A stretch of DNA of 64,000 nucleotides from Psococerastis gibbosa. Taxonomy: Eukaryota > Arthropoda > Insecta > Psocodea > Psocidae. Every line of letters starts with the position of its first letter. The stretch's first letter is position 1. The stretch lies in assembly GCA_963971405.1 (NCBI GenBank), contig OZ020488.1, positions 3,906,001 through 3,970,000 of the forward strand, given 5' to 3'. A model generated the notes under the pieces. It was not told the DNA's origin and did no database searches. It saw only the letters and a program-made list of their open reading frames with translations. Positions 1-11,646 of the stretch are shown piece after piece. Position numbers and translations under genes: made by a program.

Positions 1-171
1 CTAATACGCAGAGTGGGGGAGGCGATGGTACCTGGACGCCGAGCACGTGGACGCTCAAAGCTCACCCTGGAGAGAAAATTTATAAGCGACTTGCATGAAA
101 CCGGGCTCACAAGGGAGGACAGAACCGTCTGGATACGCCGCCGCCGCCGCTCTGCCACCGACACTCATTGA
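1..171 (+). pseudogene. 3' tail of a non-LTR retrotransposon reverse transcriptase
   Basis: Frame 1 is open from the window edge to a TGA at 169-171 and reads as the basic C-terminus of a LINE polyprotein: a GRRARGRSKLTLERK stretch, then GLTREDRTVW and an Arg run. The tails at 18.4-18.7 and 38.4-38.9 kb share the G(L)S/TxED...TVW pattern and are probably the same family. The 5' part is outside the window. It is antisense to the exon array. Confidence 0.6.
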
Positions 172-184
172 GGAAAAAAGCAAG

Positions 185-445
185 CAAATATAAAATATAT
201 ATATGTTTTCGTGAGTTTTCAATTTTTTTCTCCCTTACATGTAGACGCATTAATTAAAATTCATATTATATTTCTAACTCTACCTGTACATTTTAATGTT
301 TATTATTAGTATTTCCATCAGGCTTCAATAATAAAACACTGCAACCATTCTCTTCTATTCAATTAATTTAATAATTTGAATTTCCCGTGCATATTTTAAC
401 ATCTTACACGTTTAACAGTGGGCCAATTATGGCGATCGGTATTAA
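185..445 (-). repeat. Dispersed AT-rich repeat, family A copy 1
   Basis: The reverse complement of this stretch matches the copies at 26.46-26.90 and 50.28-50.64 kb. Shared landmarks, in that orientation, are TATGGCGATTTGGTATT, TTAAAATATGCGC, ACAAGAGAATGGTTGCA, AATGCACAGGTA and TTGAAAACTCAC. No coding capacity is seen. It is probably a non-autonomous transposon; no target duplication was identified. Confidence 0.55.
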
Positions 446-727
446 CTCACTCATGGGGTAAAAGCTGTAAACAAACAAATTTTTCTCATAGAAATATATT
501 AACTGGAGCGGCGGGAGCCATAATATGTCTTACGAGGCACCCGTTAACCATAAGCCAACTATCAGAGATAAGAATAATATAGAAGTTTTACACATTGCAG
601 CATAGCAGAACGGATACTTGGACCCGGTCAAAAACTCTGTACTTAAGTTGTGCAGGCTATTTTCCCCGCCAAATTGCGTACATATCTTGTGTAGGCTACA
701 CTAGCAGCCATATTGATAACGGTCTCC

Positions 728-885
728 AGCCAAGGGATGCACTTTCCATTGTAAAATTATCTTGTTTACATTTTTAATACCAGGGTATTATATATTACCC
801 CGGTATTATTATCGCCATGATCGGGCCGCTGATGCGGTATGAAAAAATTAATCCCAGTATTATCTTAATCCCAAATCACCATAAC
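728..885 (-). repeat. Short foldback-like repeat with CCGGTATTA ends
   Basis: This stretch, with TTTCCATTGTAAAATTATC, AATACCAGGGTATTA and CGCCATGATCGGG, is the reverse complement of 17.81-17.96 kb. Its ends resemble those of family A (TATGGCGAT...), suggesting an internally deleted relative. It has no coding potential. Confidence 0.5.
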
Positions 886-963
886 AGGGCTGCTGGTTAA
901 TACTAGACAACCATGAGTCCGTCTGCCGTCATTAAGCTGAAATCACACGCAAGCCTTAACAAC

Positions 964-1217
964 TCAAATGAACTTACCTTCAAAAAATTGAAATGGAAGC
1001 ACCGGTCCATGGTTATGGCAATTCTTGACTATGAGCCCTTGTGTGGGGTCCAGCGTCGCAGAGACTCTGCACATGAGGGTTTGTCTTTGAGTGCATCTCC
1101 AGTGGCGCATGTCCCCTTTTCCAGTGGATGTATTGTAGGTGTAGCCCCGGTGCATGACTTTGACATGTCCCCTCTGCGTTGGGGTGACTGTGTAGTCTTT
1201 AAATGGTCCGAACCAGC
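964..1217 (-). CDS. mod(mdg4): Alternative last exon, FLYWCH finger (array exon 28, leftmost)
   Basis: Acceptor TTCTAG at 1223-1218, then two split-codon bases and 83 codons. The FLYWCH pattern is complete: HRGYTY (about residues 22-27), W39-R-C41, C49 and H67-N-H69. The tail FQFFEGKFI ends at TGA (966-964). This exon is the most diverged in its lead segment (WFGPFKDYTVTPTQRG). Oddity: the last codons contain AAG-GTAAGT, a consensus 5' splice site, 9 nt before the stop, so the exon could be spliced onward. It is the last recognisable exon before the left edge; more could lie beyond. Confidence 0.85.
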
Positions 1218-1263
1218 CTAGAAGCACAGCACACATTAAGTATTAACCCTTCTCTTATCTCCA

Positions 1264-1640
1264 AGGGACGGATCCAGCCCATTTGGGGGGGGGGGGTAAT
1301 TGGGGGTCAAAATAGAAGAAATATATGTAGTATCGATATAAATAAGAGCGTAATAAATTAACTTACAATAGATTTACTAAATTTTGTAAATTTCCGTGTT
1401 TATGCTTCATATAGATTGCATTTGGTCTCACTTTTAATTTCCTCTGATAATTCAGCTGAAATCTGTAGTTGCAGATTCTAATGAGAATGGTGAAAAGTTA
1501 TATGCTGCCAGTCGTTCTATATGGTATGGAGGTTTTTATTAAATTTAAATTTCTATTGTTAAATTCAGTAATAATAATCACACATTTCTTCACTTTTTCC
1601 TCGTCCAGAAACCCCGGACAAGGTGCAATATGTGTATATT
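1264..1640 (+). repeat. Dispersed repeat with poly-G head
   Basis: It starts GGATCCAGCCCATTT followed by a run of G, then CAAAATAG...AGTATCGAT and AGCGTAATAAATTAACTTACAAT. The same order occurs at 24736-24855, next to a LINE tail. A further stretch at about 1595-1640 (CCCCGGACAAGGTG) recurs at 48.5 kb. Family unknown, no coding potential. Confidence 0.45.
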
Positions 1641-2033
1641 GAAGAAAATTTAATACATAAGAATTATCACGTTCAAGCTGCCGATTTTAGAGCAATGACA
1701 TTGTTATTAAATATAATATAATAATATTAATATAAATATTTTACATCACTTTTCACTTTTTTCCTTGTGGCACTGCAAAATATAATTTTAATTAATAATT
1801 AAATATAATAAACTATTATAGATTGCCCAATCTAGCCTCCAGGCAAATGAATGAGATCCATATGAAAGATAACTAGACCTAAAATGGCGAAAAATTAGTC
1901 TGTATTTGAAATTATGTATTTTTTTATTTACCCTTATTATATTGAATTCAATAATAATACGTCGTAATAATCTCTCTTCCTCTTTTGTGAACGTTTCACA
2001 TAAACATAATATCGGGGTTAATATTATTATTTA

Positions 2034-2569
2034 TTATGAAGAACCAGTAGAGTCCGGGCTGATGGGCCGTGGTCGAATTGAAAGTGAACTTGCAAACGTT
2101 TCGTCAACATCTGCGGTCGACATCTTCAGTGGCGCTGCATAGACTTCGAAGGTTGTACCTCGGTGACTCCGTAGCGAGTGACTGGGTAGGGGGGCTGCGC
2201 ACTGACCTTTATACCTGGACGTTGTTGTTGGTGTGTTGAGAGCGAGGATTTGCTCGCTCTCAACACAACATGTTCCTCTGGGGAATTTCCATTACCTTGT
2301 TTTTCCCAATTGGCTGACATCATCCTTTTTGTTGTTGTTTTGTTCAGCGCCGGTTGTGTTATGAGCGAGGATTTGCTCCCTCTCTACACAACATGTTCCT
2401 CTGGGGAATTTCCATTACCTTGTTTTTCCCAATTGGCTGACGTCATCCTTTTTGTTGTTGTTTTGTTGAGCGCCGGATACCAGAGTTTGTTCACCTTTAA
2501 GCCTTGTTCCTTTCTGTTGGTTCTACTGGTTCTTCATTTGACTCCGGCCGTGAAAGCCTTTGCAGTTAC
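2034..2569. mobile_element. Foldback element, family B, with internal tandem duplication
   Basis: The left end reads GAAGAACCAGTAGAGTCCGG and the right end CTACTGGTTCTTCATTTGAC followed by TCCGGCCGTGAAAGCCTTTG, giving terminal inverted repeats. The same ends bound the foldback at 43.79-44.01 kb, and short copies lie at 26.73-26.80 and 47.10-47.17 kb. Inside, about 120 bp (GAGCGAGGATTTGCTC...TTGTTGTTTTGTT) is repeated twice in tandem between about 2240 and 2475. No transposase is visible. Confidence 0.6.
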
Positions 2570-2639
2570 ATCATTATTTATTATTTGTAACTCGGCAAAG
2601 TGTTTTCTTTTATAGAATAGAATAATAGTAATAATATAA

Positions 2640-3815
2640 TAGTTTACAGCATTACAACAGGTCAACAGGTCAACAGGTCAACAGCATATACAATAATAAA
2701 ATTGGTGGTAGGGGGACCTCAGAATGATAGGATACATTTTAAGATAAGTAAACATACTCGTAGCCTACAAGGCTAGTACAGGGTGCGGCAGCATAATTTC
2801 CTTTTTTGTAATGCTTACCATTCGGTCGGTTGATGTCGTAGCGGAGTGCTAGTGGGCTCGCTCAAGAGGTGGGACTATAAAGTTTTGTCTTACATGGTTT
2901 TGAAGATCAAATCATTGAGACGACGTCTCCCACTCTCGATACATTGAGTGCACTGATTTCCGGTGTTTGACATGACTGTTTCAAGCATAGCATGCGTTAT
3001 GTTGGCAATATCTTCCTCGATTTTTTCTTTAAATCTTGTAGGGTCCTTGGACGGTTCACATAAACACGGGATTTCAAATAAACCCACAGAAAAAAATCAC
3101 AAGGTGACAAATCGGGAGATCGGGCCGGCCACCGCAAATCGCCCCTGATTGAGATGGGGCGTTGTACTAGTACAATGCTTCAATTGTGTCACTTACTTTT
3201 GTTTATAATATAAAACTAGAACAACAACAACAAACAACTCTTACAATTTAACTTAAACAAATAAAAAGCAACCAAGAATTTAAAAAAAAAAACAGATCAA
3301 AGTACAAGCGTACAAAAATATCAAAATCACTTATACTGTAGGAATTGCATAAACGCATATTTCAACACGCGTATATCTATTTAACGGTCACAGGATGCGG
3401 TCTTGTTGCACGCTCTAAATGACCACATTATAAGTTGACCCTCACTACTTGGACGGTGTTTGAAGTCCTCAAAGCTGTGACTTGGTGGAATTTAGACATA
3501 ATTCACATAATTCAAATTAATATAGTGACCGAGCTTAGTACACACGAAAAACAAAACTATTATATTATTATGCGACCAGTTTCGGCACTAGGCCATCGTC
3601 AGGTGTAATAGAACTGTTCCGTTTTAATGGATTAAATGATTCTACATGAATATAGAGGAAATTTCAAATTCACACTAATATCCAAAGATTTATAGTTTAT
3701 TTATAAAAATTATAAAAAGACATAGATTTTCGAACCATCCAAAAACCCTCCATTTTCTAAATGACGTTGCATAATTATCAAGATGTCCGCCTTAGCTGAA
3801 TAGTAGTAGCCGGCC
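2640..3815. other. Intron, no gene recognised
   Basis: AT-rich sequence with a short GGTCAACA tandem (about 2660-2685) and a poly-A stretch near 3280. Nothing here resembles a FLYWCH or BED exon on either strand, and no element ends were identified. Confidence 0.4.
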
Positions 3816-4080
3816 GCCATACCAAGTTGAATCCAGCGGACCAGAGCAGGTTCAAAGCTGCAGATAACTTGGTCGTGTGCACAGTGCCGGTAGGGAAACA
3901 TGGTAGGACTTGTCCTGGTCACCTCCGAAGTAATCGTGTGACTTCACTGTGTTCCCCAAATGGTTCGGAATCCACTATAATCAGGAGGTCCACTGTCCTA
4001 TGGGCTAGCATAGGACAGTCAAGTCGGGGTCGCTCTATGGGCCCAAATACGAGGCCTAAGTCGTTATTAACCTGACGAAC
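3815..4080 (+). repeat. tRNA-derived SINE-like repeat, family S1
   Basis: It shares CCAAGTTGAATCCA, GTGTGCACAG, CATGGTAGG, CCTGGTCACCTCC, AATCGTGTGACTT and TATAATCAGGAGGTCCAC with copies at 52.34-52.63 kb (minus) and 54.28-54.48 kb (plus). The 54.4 kb copy carries a pol III B-box-like GGTTCAAGTCC, which supports a tRNA-derived SINE. A small piece also lies at about 19.01-19.05 kb. No coding function. Confidence 0.5.
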
Positions 4081-4359
4081 ACTACTACTACTAGCTGAAT
4101 AGTAACAGCTGGGCTAAGCGTAGGGGCTAAGGCGGCTAACTTTGAATTTATGCTAGAGTAACGTCATTTCTAAAAATGATGGATTTTTTTACGTTTCCAA
4201 AATTGGTATCTGTAAACTATATATTTGGATAAATAGTGTAAATTCGACAGTTCCATCTTTTTTTAAGTAGCATCCATTTGAACAATAAATTTTTTTCTTT
4301 TGTTTACTTTAGAAATATATTCGCCAACAGAATGTGAAAAATGTTTAAAGCCGAAAAAA

Positions 4360-4622
4360 TCAGTTAGGGCTCGCAAATAAGATTCGGGAAGGCCTATGGT
4401 TATGAACTCCCTTTAAGAGAAGGCTGAGGTCTTTCTGGACGCAGGCGGTCACGTGACATTTGTAGTCGGTTCGGGTGCACCGCCAGTTTTTGGTATCACC
4501 GTTGTTGCACTGCGCGCGCAGCACGTAGTTTTCGTAGCGGATGTTAGGGTATCCTCGGACACTGGATACCACTTGGTAGTGCCCCTTCGGGATAATTCGG
4601 GTTAACGTCTTCGAGTTTGTCA
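4360..4622 (-). CDS. mod(mdg4): Alternative last exon, FLYWCH finger (array exon 27)
   Basis: Acceptor TTGCATTGCAG ends at 4623; 86 codons follow the split codon. Domain order: IIPKGHYQVVSSVRGYP lead (about residues 9-25), ENYVL in the usual GYRYG position, W46-R-C48, C55, H73-N-H75. The Cys-Cys spacing is the short six-residue form. The GYRYG glycine is replaced by Asn (N31), a departure from most exons here. The C-terminal tail is short (RPSRILFASPN). Confidence 0.87.
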
Positions 4623-5252
4623 CTGCAATGCAAATAAGGTAGTTAATTTACAATAGGTGAAGGCGAAGATTGAAGCCAACCCGGACCTGAGGGCTGTTAG
4701 CGCTTACAATCAAAAAATAAAAGATTTGTTGGATCTGCCCCAAGACGTAGCACTTTGACCAATGTCGTGGATCTCAATCTCAATGGTGCTATATCCGCTC
4801 TTTGCTTCAGAGTGGCGGGAGTCCCTCATAGGAGAGTCTCCTGGGCCATTTTCTTTTTTCAATGCATATAAACAGAAAATCAACCATCACGAAATCATGG
4901 CAAGATACTTCAAACGCTTGTTTCCAAACTTTTTCACGAACTATCAACAAAATTTGCATCTTGATACCGTACCGATATGATTTATTTGATCATAAATAAG
5001 TGACTTTGGCTGGGCACGTTTCATGTACCAATTTTCATGGTATAACGTTTCATTGAACTTTAGTTTAGTTTAAATAGGTACTTGCTCTAGGATTACTAGC
5101 ATCAATAGCCAATAAGAGATTTTGTTAAGAATTTCAGAGTCTGTCATTTCTATTTAAATGCCAGCAAGTGAACAAAAACATAATCAGGCTGTAGTAATAC
5201 AAAAATATATTATTCTAACTTTAAAGCAATAATGTTACCAAATGAGAAACCA
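4623..5252. other. Intron between two FLYWCH exons, nothing recognised
   Basis: No repeat family shared with the rest of the window and no conserved coding segment was seen in this roughly 630-bp stretch. The short open frame at 4762-4980 (+) shows no domain. Confidence 0.4.
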
Positions 5253-5497
5253 TTACTGCAAAAAATTTTCCACGGACTGCTTAAAAGGCACTGAATGGTT
5301 GTGTTTGCCTTTGACGTAAAAAGAGCCGTGTTTAAGAAAGCCAGTGACACGGCAATTGTTGTGATTAGTTCTGTGCGTGCACTTCCAATAGCGGTAGCTG
5401 TTACTTTTGCTTACGCCGAACTTGAATCCATCTACGAGGACTCGAACGTATCCTCTGGGAGCGGTGTCCATTTTGAAAGTAACAGGGCCTGCGTAGC
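5253..5497 (-). CDS. mod(mdg4): Alternative last exon, FLYWCH finger (array exon 26)
   Basis: Acceptor CTTTTTAG ends at 5498. The exon opens YAGPVTFKMDTAPRGY, a G-P-V/L-S/T-F/Y lead also found in the exons at 13428 and 15691, which form a subfamily. Domain: LVDGFKFG (about 20-27), W37-K-C39, C48, H65-N-H67. The YVKGKHNH segment replaces the LLKG/INGQH of other exons. An internal ATG at residue 9 lies inside the domain lead and is unlikely to be a start. Confidence 0.9.
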
Positions 5498-7320
5498 CTA
5501 AAAAGGATTGCGATAAAATTATGTTAATTACAACTGAATCAGTTTCTTATGATGAAAGTAGAGGAAGGAGATAAGGAATGTTATGAGGAAATTAGGGTTC
5601 ACCATGAGTGCTACCTAAAGTACCTACCTTAATCATTCTTAGGTGGAGCTTAAATCAATGTTTTACAGGTACGTGCATATGATGAAATGATGCGTTAGTA
5701 ATGTACCCTTAAAAGTCGTAATAGAAAATCACATTAATTACAACGGAATCGGCTTCTTAGGGTGACAGTTACTAGTAGAGATAAATTGAGAGCTTAGTAT
5801 CACATAAAGTAACGGCTGTTCTTGATTTTGCTTAGGTCGACCATGGTTTTATTAAAAACGAAATCAGCTTAATAGTTTTGATGCAATTTATTAATTGTTT
5901 AAGAGTCCCGCGCCGAAAAATTAAAAAAAAATAGTAGAGCTAAAATGAAGATTTTAGTTTCAAGACCATATGTCCAGATCTGCATAGAACTCAACAGAGC
6001 CGATAGTATGCACCAACAGCTCCGAGACTCATGTATATATGTATAAACTACAACGGAAAATGCGCTTATATTCATTCGTTCATTTTAAATTGGACATTTT
6101 CCAAAGTCACTACCTCATTGTTACAGGTTTTTATGTCTATAAGCTACGTTTTCAACTTCTGTCCCTGGACCATATTTACTCTCATTTCTTTTCCTACTGA
6201 TATAAAGGATTAAAATTAATCTTGTTGGTTTCGGTAGAAGGATGTACTAGTAATAAGAAGACACATACAACAAAAAAAGCGAATAATCATTATACTAGAT
6301 GAATTAAGTATTTATACTGTATCAAGGCAAACTTCATAGGCTAGCATACAGCGAACAATTACCAGTTTACCATATTAAATTTGATTAAAACATACTATTA
6401 AAAATATTCCAGCATATTATAAAATAGTCTTACTAGTTAACCAGTTACTGTCCACACCACCATATATAGGTGATATTAATGTCTTTTATTTATCTCTTTA
6501 GATATTTCATGTATTAAATAGCAGTTCAAATACAATTTACAATCACCCCTGATTAGAAGCTAGAAAATAATATTATAATGTCTCAGAAATGGGCACATAA
6601 AGATACGTTACCGTACGTTCTTTTATGAAAATAAAATAATTAATCAATTAAAATTACAATGCGGCGAATATTAGCTCTTTCGAATTAAGATTAATAGTTC
6701 TGCAGTCTGCGGTTTTTTGCAATTACGGGAACCATTTGTAGAGCAAAAAGCCAGCCGTGGGACGATTCGATCAGTGGCACACTCGTGTCCCTTGTTTTTT
6801 TTGTTTTCAATGTTTATTCTGATGGGTAAGTTGACTGCGCATGCGTATGGACTTGAGGAGTTTAATTGAAAGCCTGGCAGTCGAAGTGATAGGAAAACGT
6901 TTAGCAGGTCCAGAATTCTATTAAAAAACTTCCAGCACTTTTTCCCAAATTTCAAGCAAATACGCCACCGCGGCGATGCCAATGGTGCGATCGTATTACC
7001 AACTATTACCAACGTATTATCAACCAAAAACTGAACACCTTGGTTACTTGATAAATTAGAGGTGCTGAAATACAAGACAACCTGAACGACCGGGTATGCA
7101 TGCGCTGTAAAACTGGAATAAGAGACACAAGAGCACCCATAACCGAAAAAAAACCATAATCGTAAGTGCCATAACTAAATGGTAGAACAATTTAATACAA
7201 CATTAGAAAACCAATGTCGGCACATTGTGAATACTCCTGTTACAACTAAAAATGCATATTTATAATGATTATTTACATCATTGTTGGCCTCGGGCGGATT
7301 CTACAATGCGACCGATAAAG
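5498..7320. other. Long AT-rich intron, no gene recognised
   Basis: The intron leading to the exon at 5253 begins at 13427 and is almost 8 kb, the longest gap in the array. In this part I see no FLYWCH or BED exon. A 134-codon minus frame at 6671-7075 has no recognisable domain and looks like chance or element debris. Confidence 0.4.
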
Positions 7321-7610
7321 TACTGTCAGGTGGTCCAGGCACCTGCCTGCGAGCACCGTATATTAAGGTATAGTTGTTGGCACATTCTGTATCTATCTCA
7401 TATATTGTAACACCCTGTATAGCTGTCAATGAATTGCTTTCTACAGTCTGTGCCAGAAAAGTGCTGAACGTGCCTTCGGTGCAGGCTTTCACGGATTCTG
7501 AATTCATTGACAGCTATACAGGGTGTTACAATTTATGAGATAGATACAGAATGTGCCAACTATACCTTAATATAGTGCCCGCAGGCAGGTGCCTGGACCA
7601 CCTGACAGTA
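7321..7610. mobile_element. MITE with long terminal inverted repeats
   Basis: The left arm TACTGTCAGGTGGTCCAGG continues through CATTCTGTATCTATCTCAT and ACACCCTGTATAGCTGTCAA. The right arm is its near-exact reverse complement, ending CCTGACAGTA. The arms are over 120 nt and the loop about 50 nt. TA at both ends would fit a Tc1/mariner-type target, which is inference only. Confidence 0.7.
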
Positions 7611-8486
7611 CCCCATAAAATACTCCTGTCAACAAGTTCTCTATAAATGACCGAATAGGCCTGAATCATCCTCCATGTAACACTTCTACCGGTTACTACC
7701 GGTTTGTCGCACTGGGCATTTGTTATAGTGAAGAATATCGGCGATTGGATGCATAAAAGCGAACAATAACACAATAGGGAGCATATTGGAATCCGCCCTC
7801 AGCTTTTCAACGACCATGGAATTGCAAAAAAAATTAACACATTTTAGCTAACCAGTAACATAAGATATAAGAGCCGTATTATATCTATCAGCATTTATTA
7901 TTAGCAACTACACTGAAAAAAATATTTCTTACACACGCTGTGTAAGCCGGGACTTGTTTGGATATTACCCAATAAAGTAAAGATTACCCAAATTTGTTTT
8001 AAACTAAGAGTAGCAATTGGTTTCCATCAACAAAATGATATGTGTAAAGTCATTAGTGTAAGCATTACACAATGATAGGGTTCTACCAACCTATTTTGTG
8101 TAGGGTGACTATTTACACGAAACTAGTGTTAACGCAGGCCAAAAATTGGGTCAGTATTACTCGGTGTTCAGTGTACTTTCTAGCCGTGGGTATTGAGTAA
8201 ATATCACACGAATAAAAGGGGCTGAAAATACAACGCTGCTATGTACCTTTTACAAAAATTGCGTTGGTGGCTGGAGTTGGGTAAAATCTGAACTATTTGG
8301 TTAATATGAGCACTAGAGAATGGTGTAAATGTTAGTCTACAGTTTGTGTTAAAGTTGCAATGACTACTTGTGTTGTCATAGCCGCACCGCTTGTGCTCCA
8401 TATACGCGAATGCATATTTTTTTTTAGTCTACACAACCCTTAGGTGAAATCTACATGAACCTGTGATATACAGTATATCTGTACAT

Positions 8487-8656
8487 GGCCGTCCCCAGAG
8501 GGGTGGTCCATGGGGTCCGGACCCCCCCCCCCCCCGAAATAAATTCTTGTATGTAAACCTGTATGGTTTGAAAAATTTATCCATTAATTCATTAATAAAT
8601 TACGTTAAAAAAAATTTGGACCCCTCCTGAAATCAAAACCTGGGCACGGCCTTGCA
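8487..8656. mobile_element. Small foldback element with poly-C interior
   Basis: The left end GGCCGTCCCCAGAGGGGTGG and right end CCTGGGCACGGCC are imperfect inverted repeats around a C run. A related piece lies at 39.83-39.89 kb (GGTCCGGACCCCATGGACTA, CCTGGGCACAGCC). Confidence 0.45.
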
Positions 8657-10028
8657 TCTGTACTATTTATGCAGCGATATTTGTTCACTGCCAATCAAAG
8701 AATTGTCAGTTCGAGTCCCACACTTTCCTACATTATTGCCATATGCCTATTACCCTATTATATTAGTAGGTATCATGCCAATGATCATAGTCTAGGTATT
8801 GAGGAGAAGTCTCTACTTGCCAAGTTTATCAAAATCGGTTCATAATTACGTATTTTAAAGTGTTGTCAAAAACTGAGATAGGCAAAGGTGTACACGTAGG
8901 AATTTAGACTCATGGCCCGTCCCGTATTAAACCTCATCAGTAGCCTAATACCCATGCCACTTGACCGCTGTGGCCAAAGTAGCTAATAATGAACAGTAAA
9001 TTTACCATTTGTAGAGTTATAGGAGCTCATTTTGAAAGTCAACAGACTAGTCCTTTGATTTTCTTTTGAAAGACATAGGACCTAGGCTATGAAGCATGCA
9101 ATATGTTACAATCACCTCTCAATATTGAACTTCTTACTAAATCGTGATTGAAATTTTCTTTTAACATTGTCTATGACTTCTATTGCTTTCATTGGTATGT
9201 CTACTATCAACTGATAACAATTTAATTTGAATTTATACGTTAATCCTAAATGTTTACTTAACAAATTTGAATTCTGGCGGGAACGCTCTACACGGAGTTG
9301 TGTAAAATGTATACATTACATAAAATTGATTGGAAGTTACACACATTTGTTTAAACATAAGCCCATCATTTGCAGAAATCACACGAAATCGAGTAAATTC
9401 TACACTACTTCTCAGTGTACAATTGGGACTAAATTTTATGACAATTTAGTGCATAAATGCATAAATTTTCCATGAAGTCGAACGACGGTCTCGCCCGTAA
9501 TAGATCTACTGTATGTAGAATTTTCAAATTCTACATATCTAAAACATCCAAACGCGGCCATGTCAACGGCCTACTCCTATTTCAATCTCATATTTTAGAC
9601 CCCCTCCCCTCATTCCCCTAGTAACGCAGTCTTGTAGCTTTGCCATGTAATTATAATAATATGTGGCGTATCACTGAGGACCCCCCCCCCCCCAACTACC
9701 CCCATAATATCAGGGATATTAATATACATATTATTGTACATGATAACATTTAATAATAGCACGATGAAACGCAACAAACTACTGTTATTTGGCGAAAAAC
9801 CGTTGAAATCTTAATACAAGTTGTGTAATGCTAACACAACTTGGATAGAATCCACGCGAGGGTCGTGTAAAATTTACAGTGGGGTGACACCTGCAAACCT
9901 GAAATACCGTTATACCCGCGATGCCTGAGCCCTGATGCTTCCCGGGCCTCTTCCCAGTCATTGAATGTCTATTAGCAAGTGCGGTAGCCGGTTGTCAAAC
10001 TTTTGGACTTTATTTTCCTTCAGGTGTT

Positions 10029-10821
10029 TTTAGTTTCAGCGCAATTCAGTCAATGTTCGAAAAAATGGAGGGAGTAGTGCGATTAGATGGCGAGAAGTCA
10101 GGTTCGTTTGCCATGAAAAGAGGGGTAAAACAAGGGGACAGTTTAAGCCCACTATTATTCCTGATTTTTATGGATGAAGTAATGAAGACGTGCAAGGCAA
10201 GAACTGATCGATCGTTGGTCGGTTTGTGGCGACTTAGGCACGCGTACGTGTAAGCCCTTGCCTATGACGTAGTCCTAATAGCAGACTCTCCAGCAAAACT
10301 ACAATTATCTGGGTACAGCAGTGAACCAGACAGGCAAACACCAGACCGAAACCGAGTCCAAAATACAACAGCAAGGAGAACTCGAACGGAAGACAAAGAC
10401 CAGAGTCCAACAAATCATCTTGGAGCCGATTCTCCTCTTTGGGAGCGAAAGCTGGACACCTACAACAAGTGACCTAAGTAAAATAAACGGGACTCAGATG
10501 AAGTGTCTAAGACGGATTGCTGGTCGAACAAGATGGAAACGAATCCGAAATGACCGCATCAGGCAAGACCTGCAAGTGGATTCCATAGAGAGAAGAAAGG
10601 AGAACAAGCAGTTGCAATGGTTCGGCCACGTTTAAAGGATGGACGAGAACAGGACCACCTGGAGATTGGCGGAAGCAAGGCCACAAGGAAGAAGAACCAT
10701 CGGCAGACCGAGGACAACTCTCGAGGAAAGGATTGAACAACTCGCCGGAGCAAGATGGAAAACAATTGCCGAGCTCAAGGCGTTAACGTTCGACAGGGCC
10801 GAATTCAGGAAATGGCACTAA
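10029..10821 (+). pseudogene. Decayed non-LTR retrotransposon reverse transcriptase
   Basis: From about 10053: FEKMEGVVRLDGEKSGSF and GVKQGDSLSPLLFLIFMDE (RT motif 4 region), then LAYDVVLIADSP, a YADD box that has lost one residue. Further on come LGTAVNQTGK, LLFGSESWTPT, MKCLRRIAGRTRWKRIRN, WFGHV and GRRTIGRPRTTLEERIEQLA, ending with TAA at 10819-10821. Stops at 10251-10253 and 10633-10635 and a missing block between the RT core and tail show it is dead. It is antisense to the exon array. Confidence 0.85.
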
Positions 10822-10909
10822 GGGGGGGGGGGAGAAGAAGGAGAAGTGTTTTTAGTGTGGCCTCTTCAAATTTAATGTAAAGTGAAAGTTTGTTAAGTTT
10901 AAAGTTCAA

Positions 10910-11426
10910 AATGGATATATTTAGTTCTCCAAATTTCGTGTCAGCATTGTTCTCTGATGGCGAAGACATGACAGAAGAAATGCTAAGAGTTGAACGACAA
11001 CAAGAAATCCCTTTTGATAATTACGGTAAAATGTAATGCTTAGTTTTGTTCATTATATGTTATATGCCAATATATAAACTTGTATTCTTATTTGGTTTGT
11101 CTCAATCCTTCTTTTGTTTTGTATCAACTGTCGAATATTATTCCTGATACATCGAATGGTTGACGTCACTTTCGTATTTTCCGGACGTGCAGCTAATGTT
11201 TGTGAGTGTAGAACTTTTACCTACATGATATGTTCGAGACATGCGAATGTCACTAAATTAGGCTGTTGTTGTTGTTATGTATGTATTTTGTTGTGTTTGT
11301 TCACAGTGTGAAGAATTTACCGATGAAACTGAGTGGGATAGTGAAAGAAACCTGCGGTTTGGGTGTTACTTGCCTTACTTAAAAAAGAAACTCCCTATTC
11401 GTGACTGCCAAATGAAATGGAAATAA
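10910..11426 (+). other. Unrecognised small open frame with a possible intron
   Basis: ATG at 10911 starts MDIFSSPNFVSALFSDGED, an acidic segment reaching FDNYG, followed at once by GGTAAAAT, a possible donor. About 280 nt on, TTGTTCACAG precedes CEEFTDETEWDSERNLRFG and LPYLKKKLPIRDC before a stop. The pair reads like two coding exons of one protein, but I do not recognise it and both parts are short. It may be a transposon gene remnant or chance. Confidence 0.25.
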
Positions 11427-11473
11427 CTTTGAAAAAAAATCGCGAATAATCAGTTTTTTAATGAGAAGATGGA

Positions 11474-11646
11474 CCGTAGGACCTTTGCCTTGGTGGCGTT
11501 CAGTTGTTAGCTTTTTATAAATTATTCAGAATATGTAATTAACGTTAGACCCGCTAAATTTATTTGAGGCTCTAACGTTAATTACAAATGCTGAATAATT
11601 TATAAAAAGCTAACAACTGAACGTCACCATGGTAACCGCCCTACGG
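11474..11646. mobile_element. Short foldback element (hairpin MITE)
   Basis: The arms CCGTAGG...TTGGTGGCGTTCAGTTG and TTTTTATAAATTATTCAG are matched in reverse at 11590-11646 (CTGAATAATTTATAAAAAGC ... CCCTACGG). The loop holds AACGTTAGACCCGC / GAGGCTCTAACGTT, itself inverted. No gene. Confidence 0.6.

Noticed and set aside
2250-2615. 121-codon hydrophobic plus-strand frame resembling a membrane protein
   Set aside because: It is made of a 120-bp tandem duplication inside a foldback element; the hydrophobic text comes from TTGTTG runs.
6671-7075. 134-codon minus-strand open frame
   Set aside because: No acceptor in the shared phase with a FLYWCH or BED pattern, no recognisable motif; likely chance or element debris.
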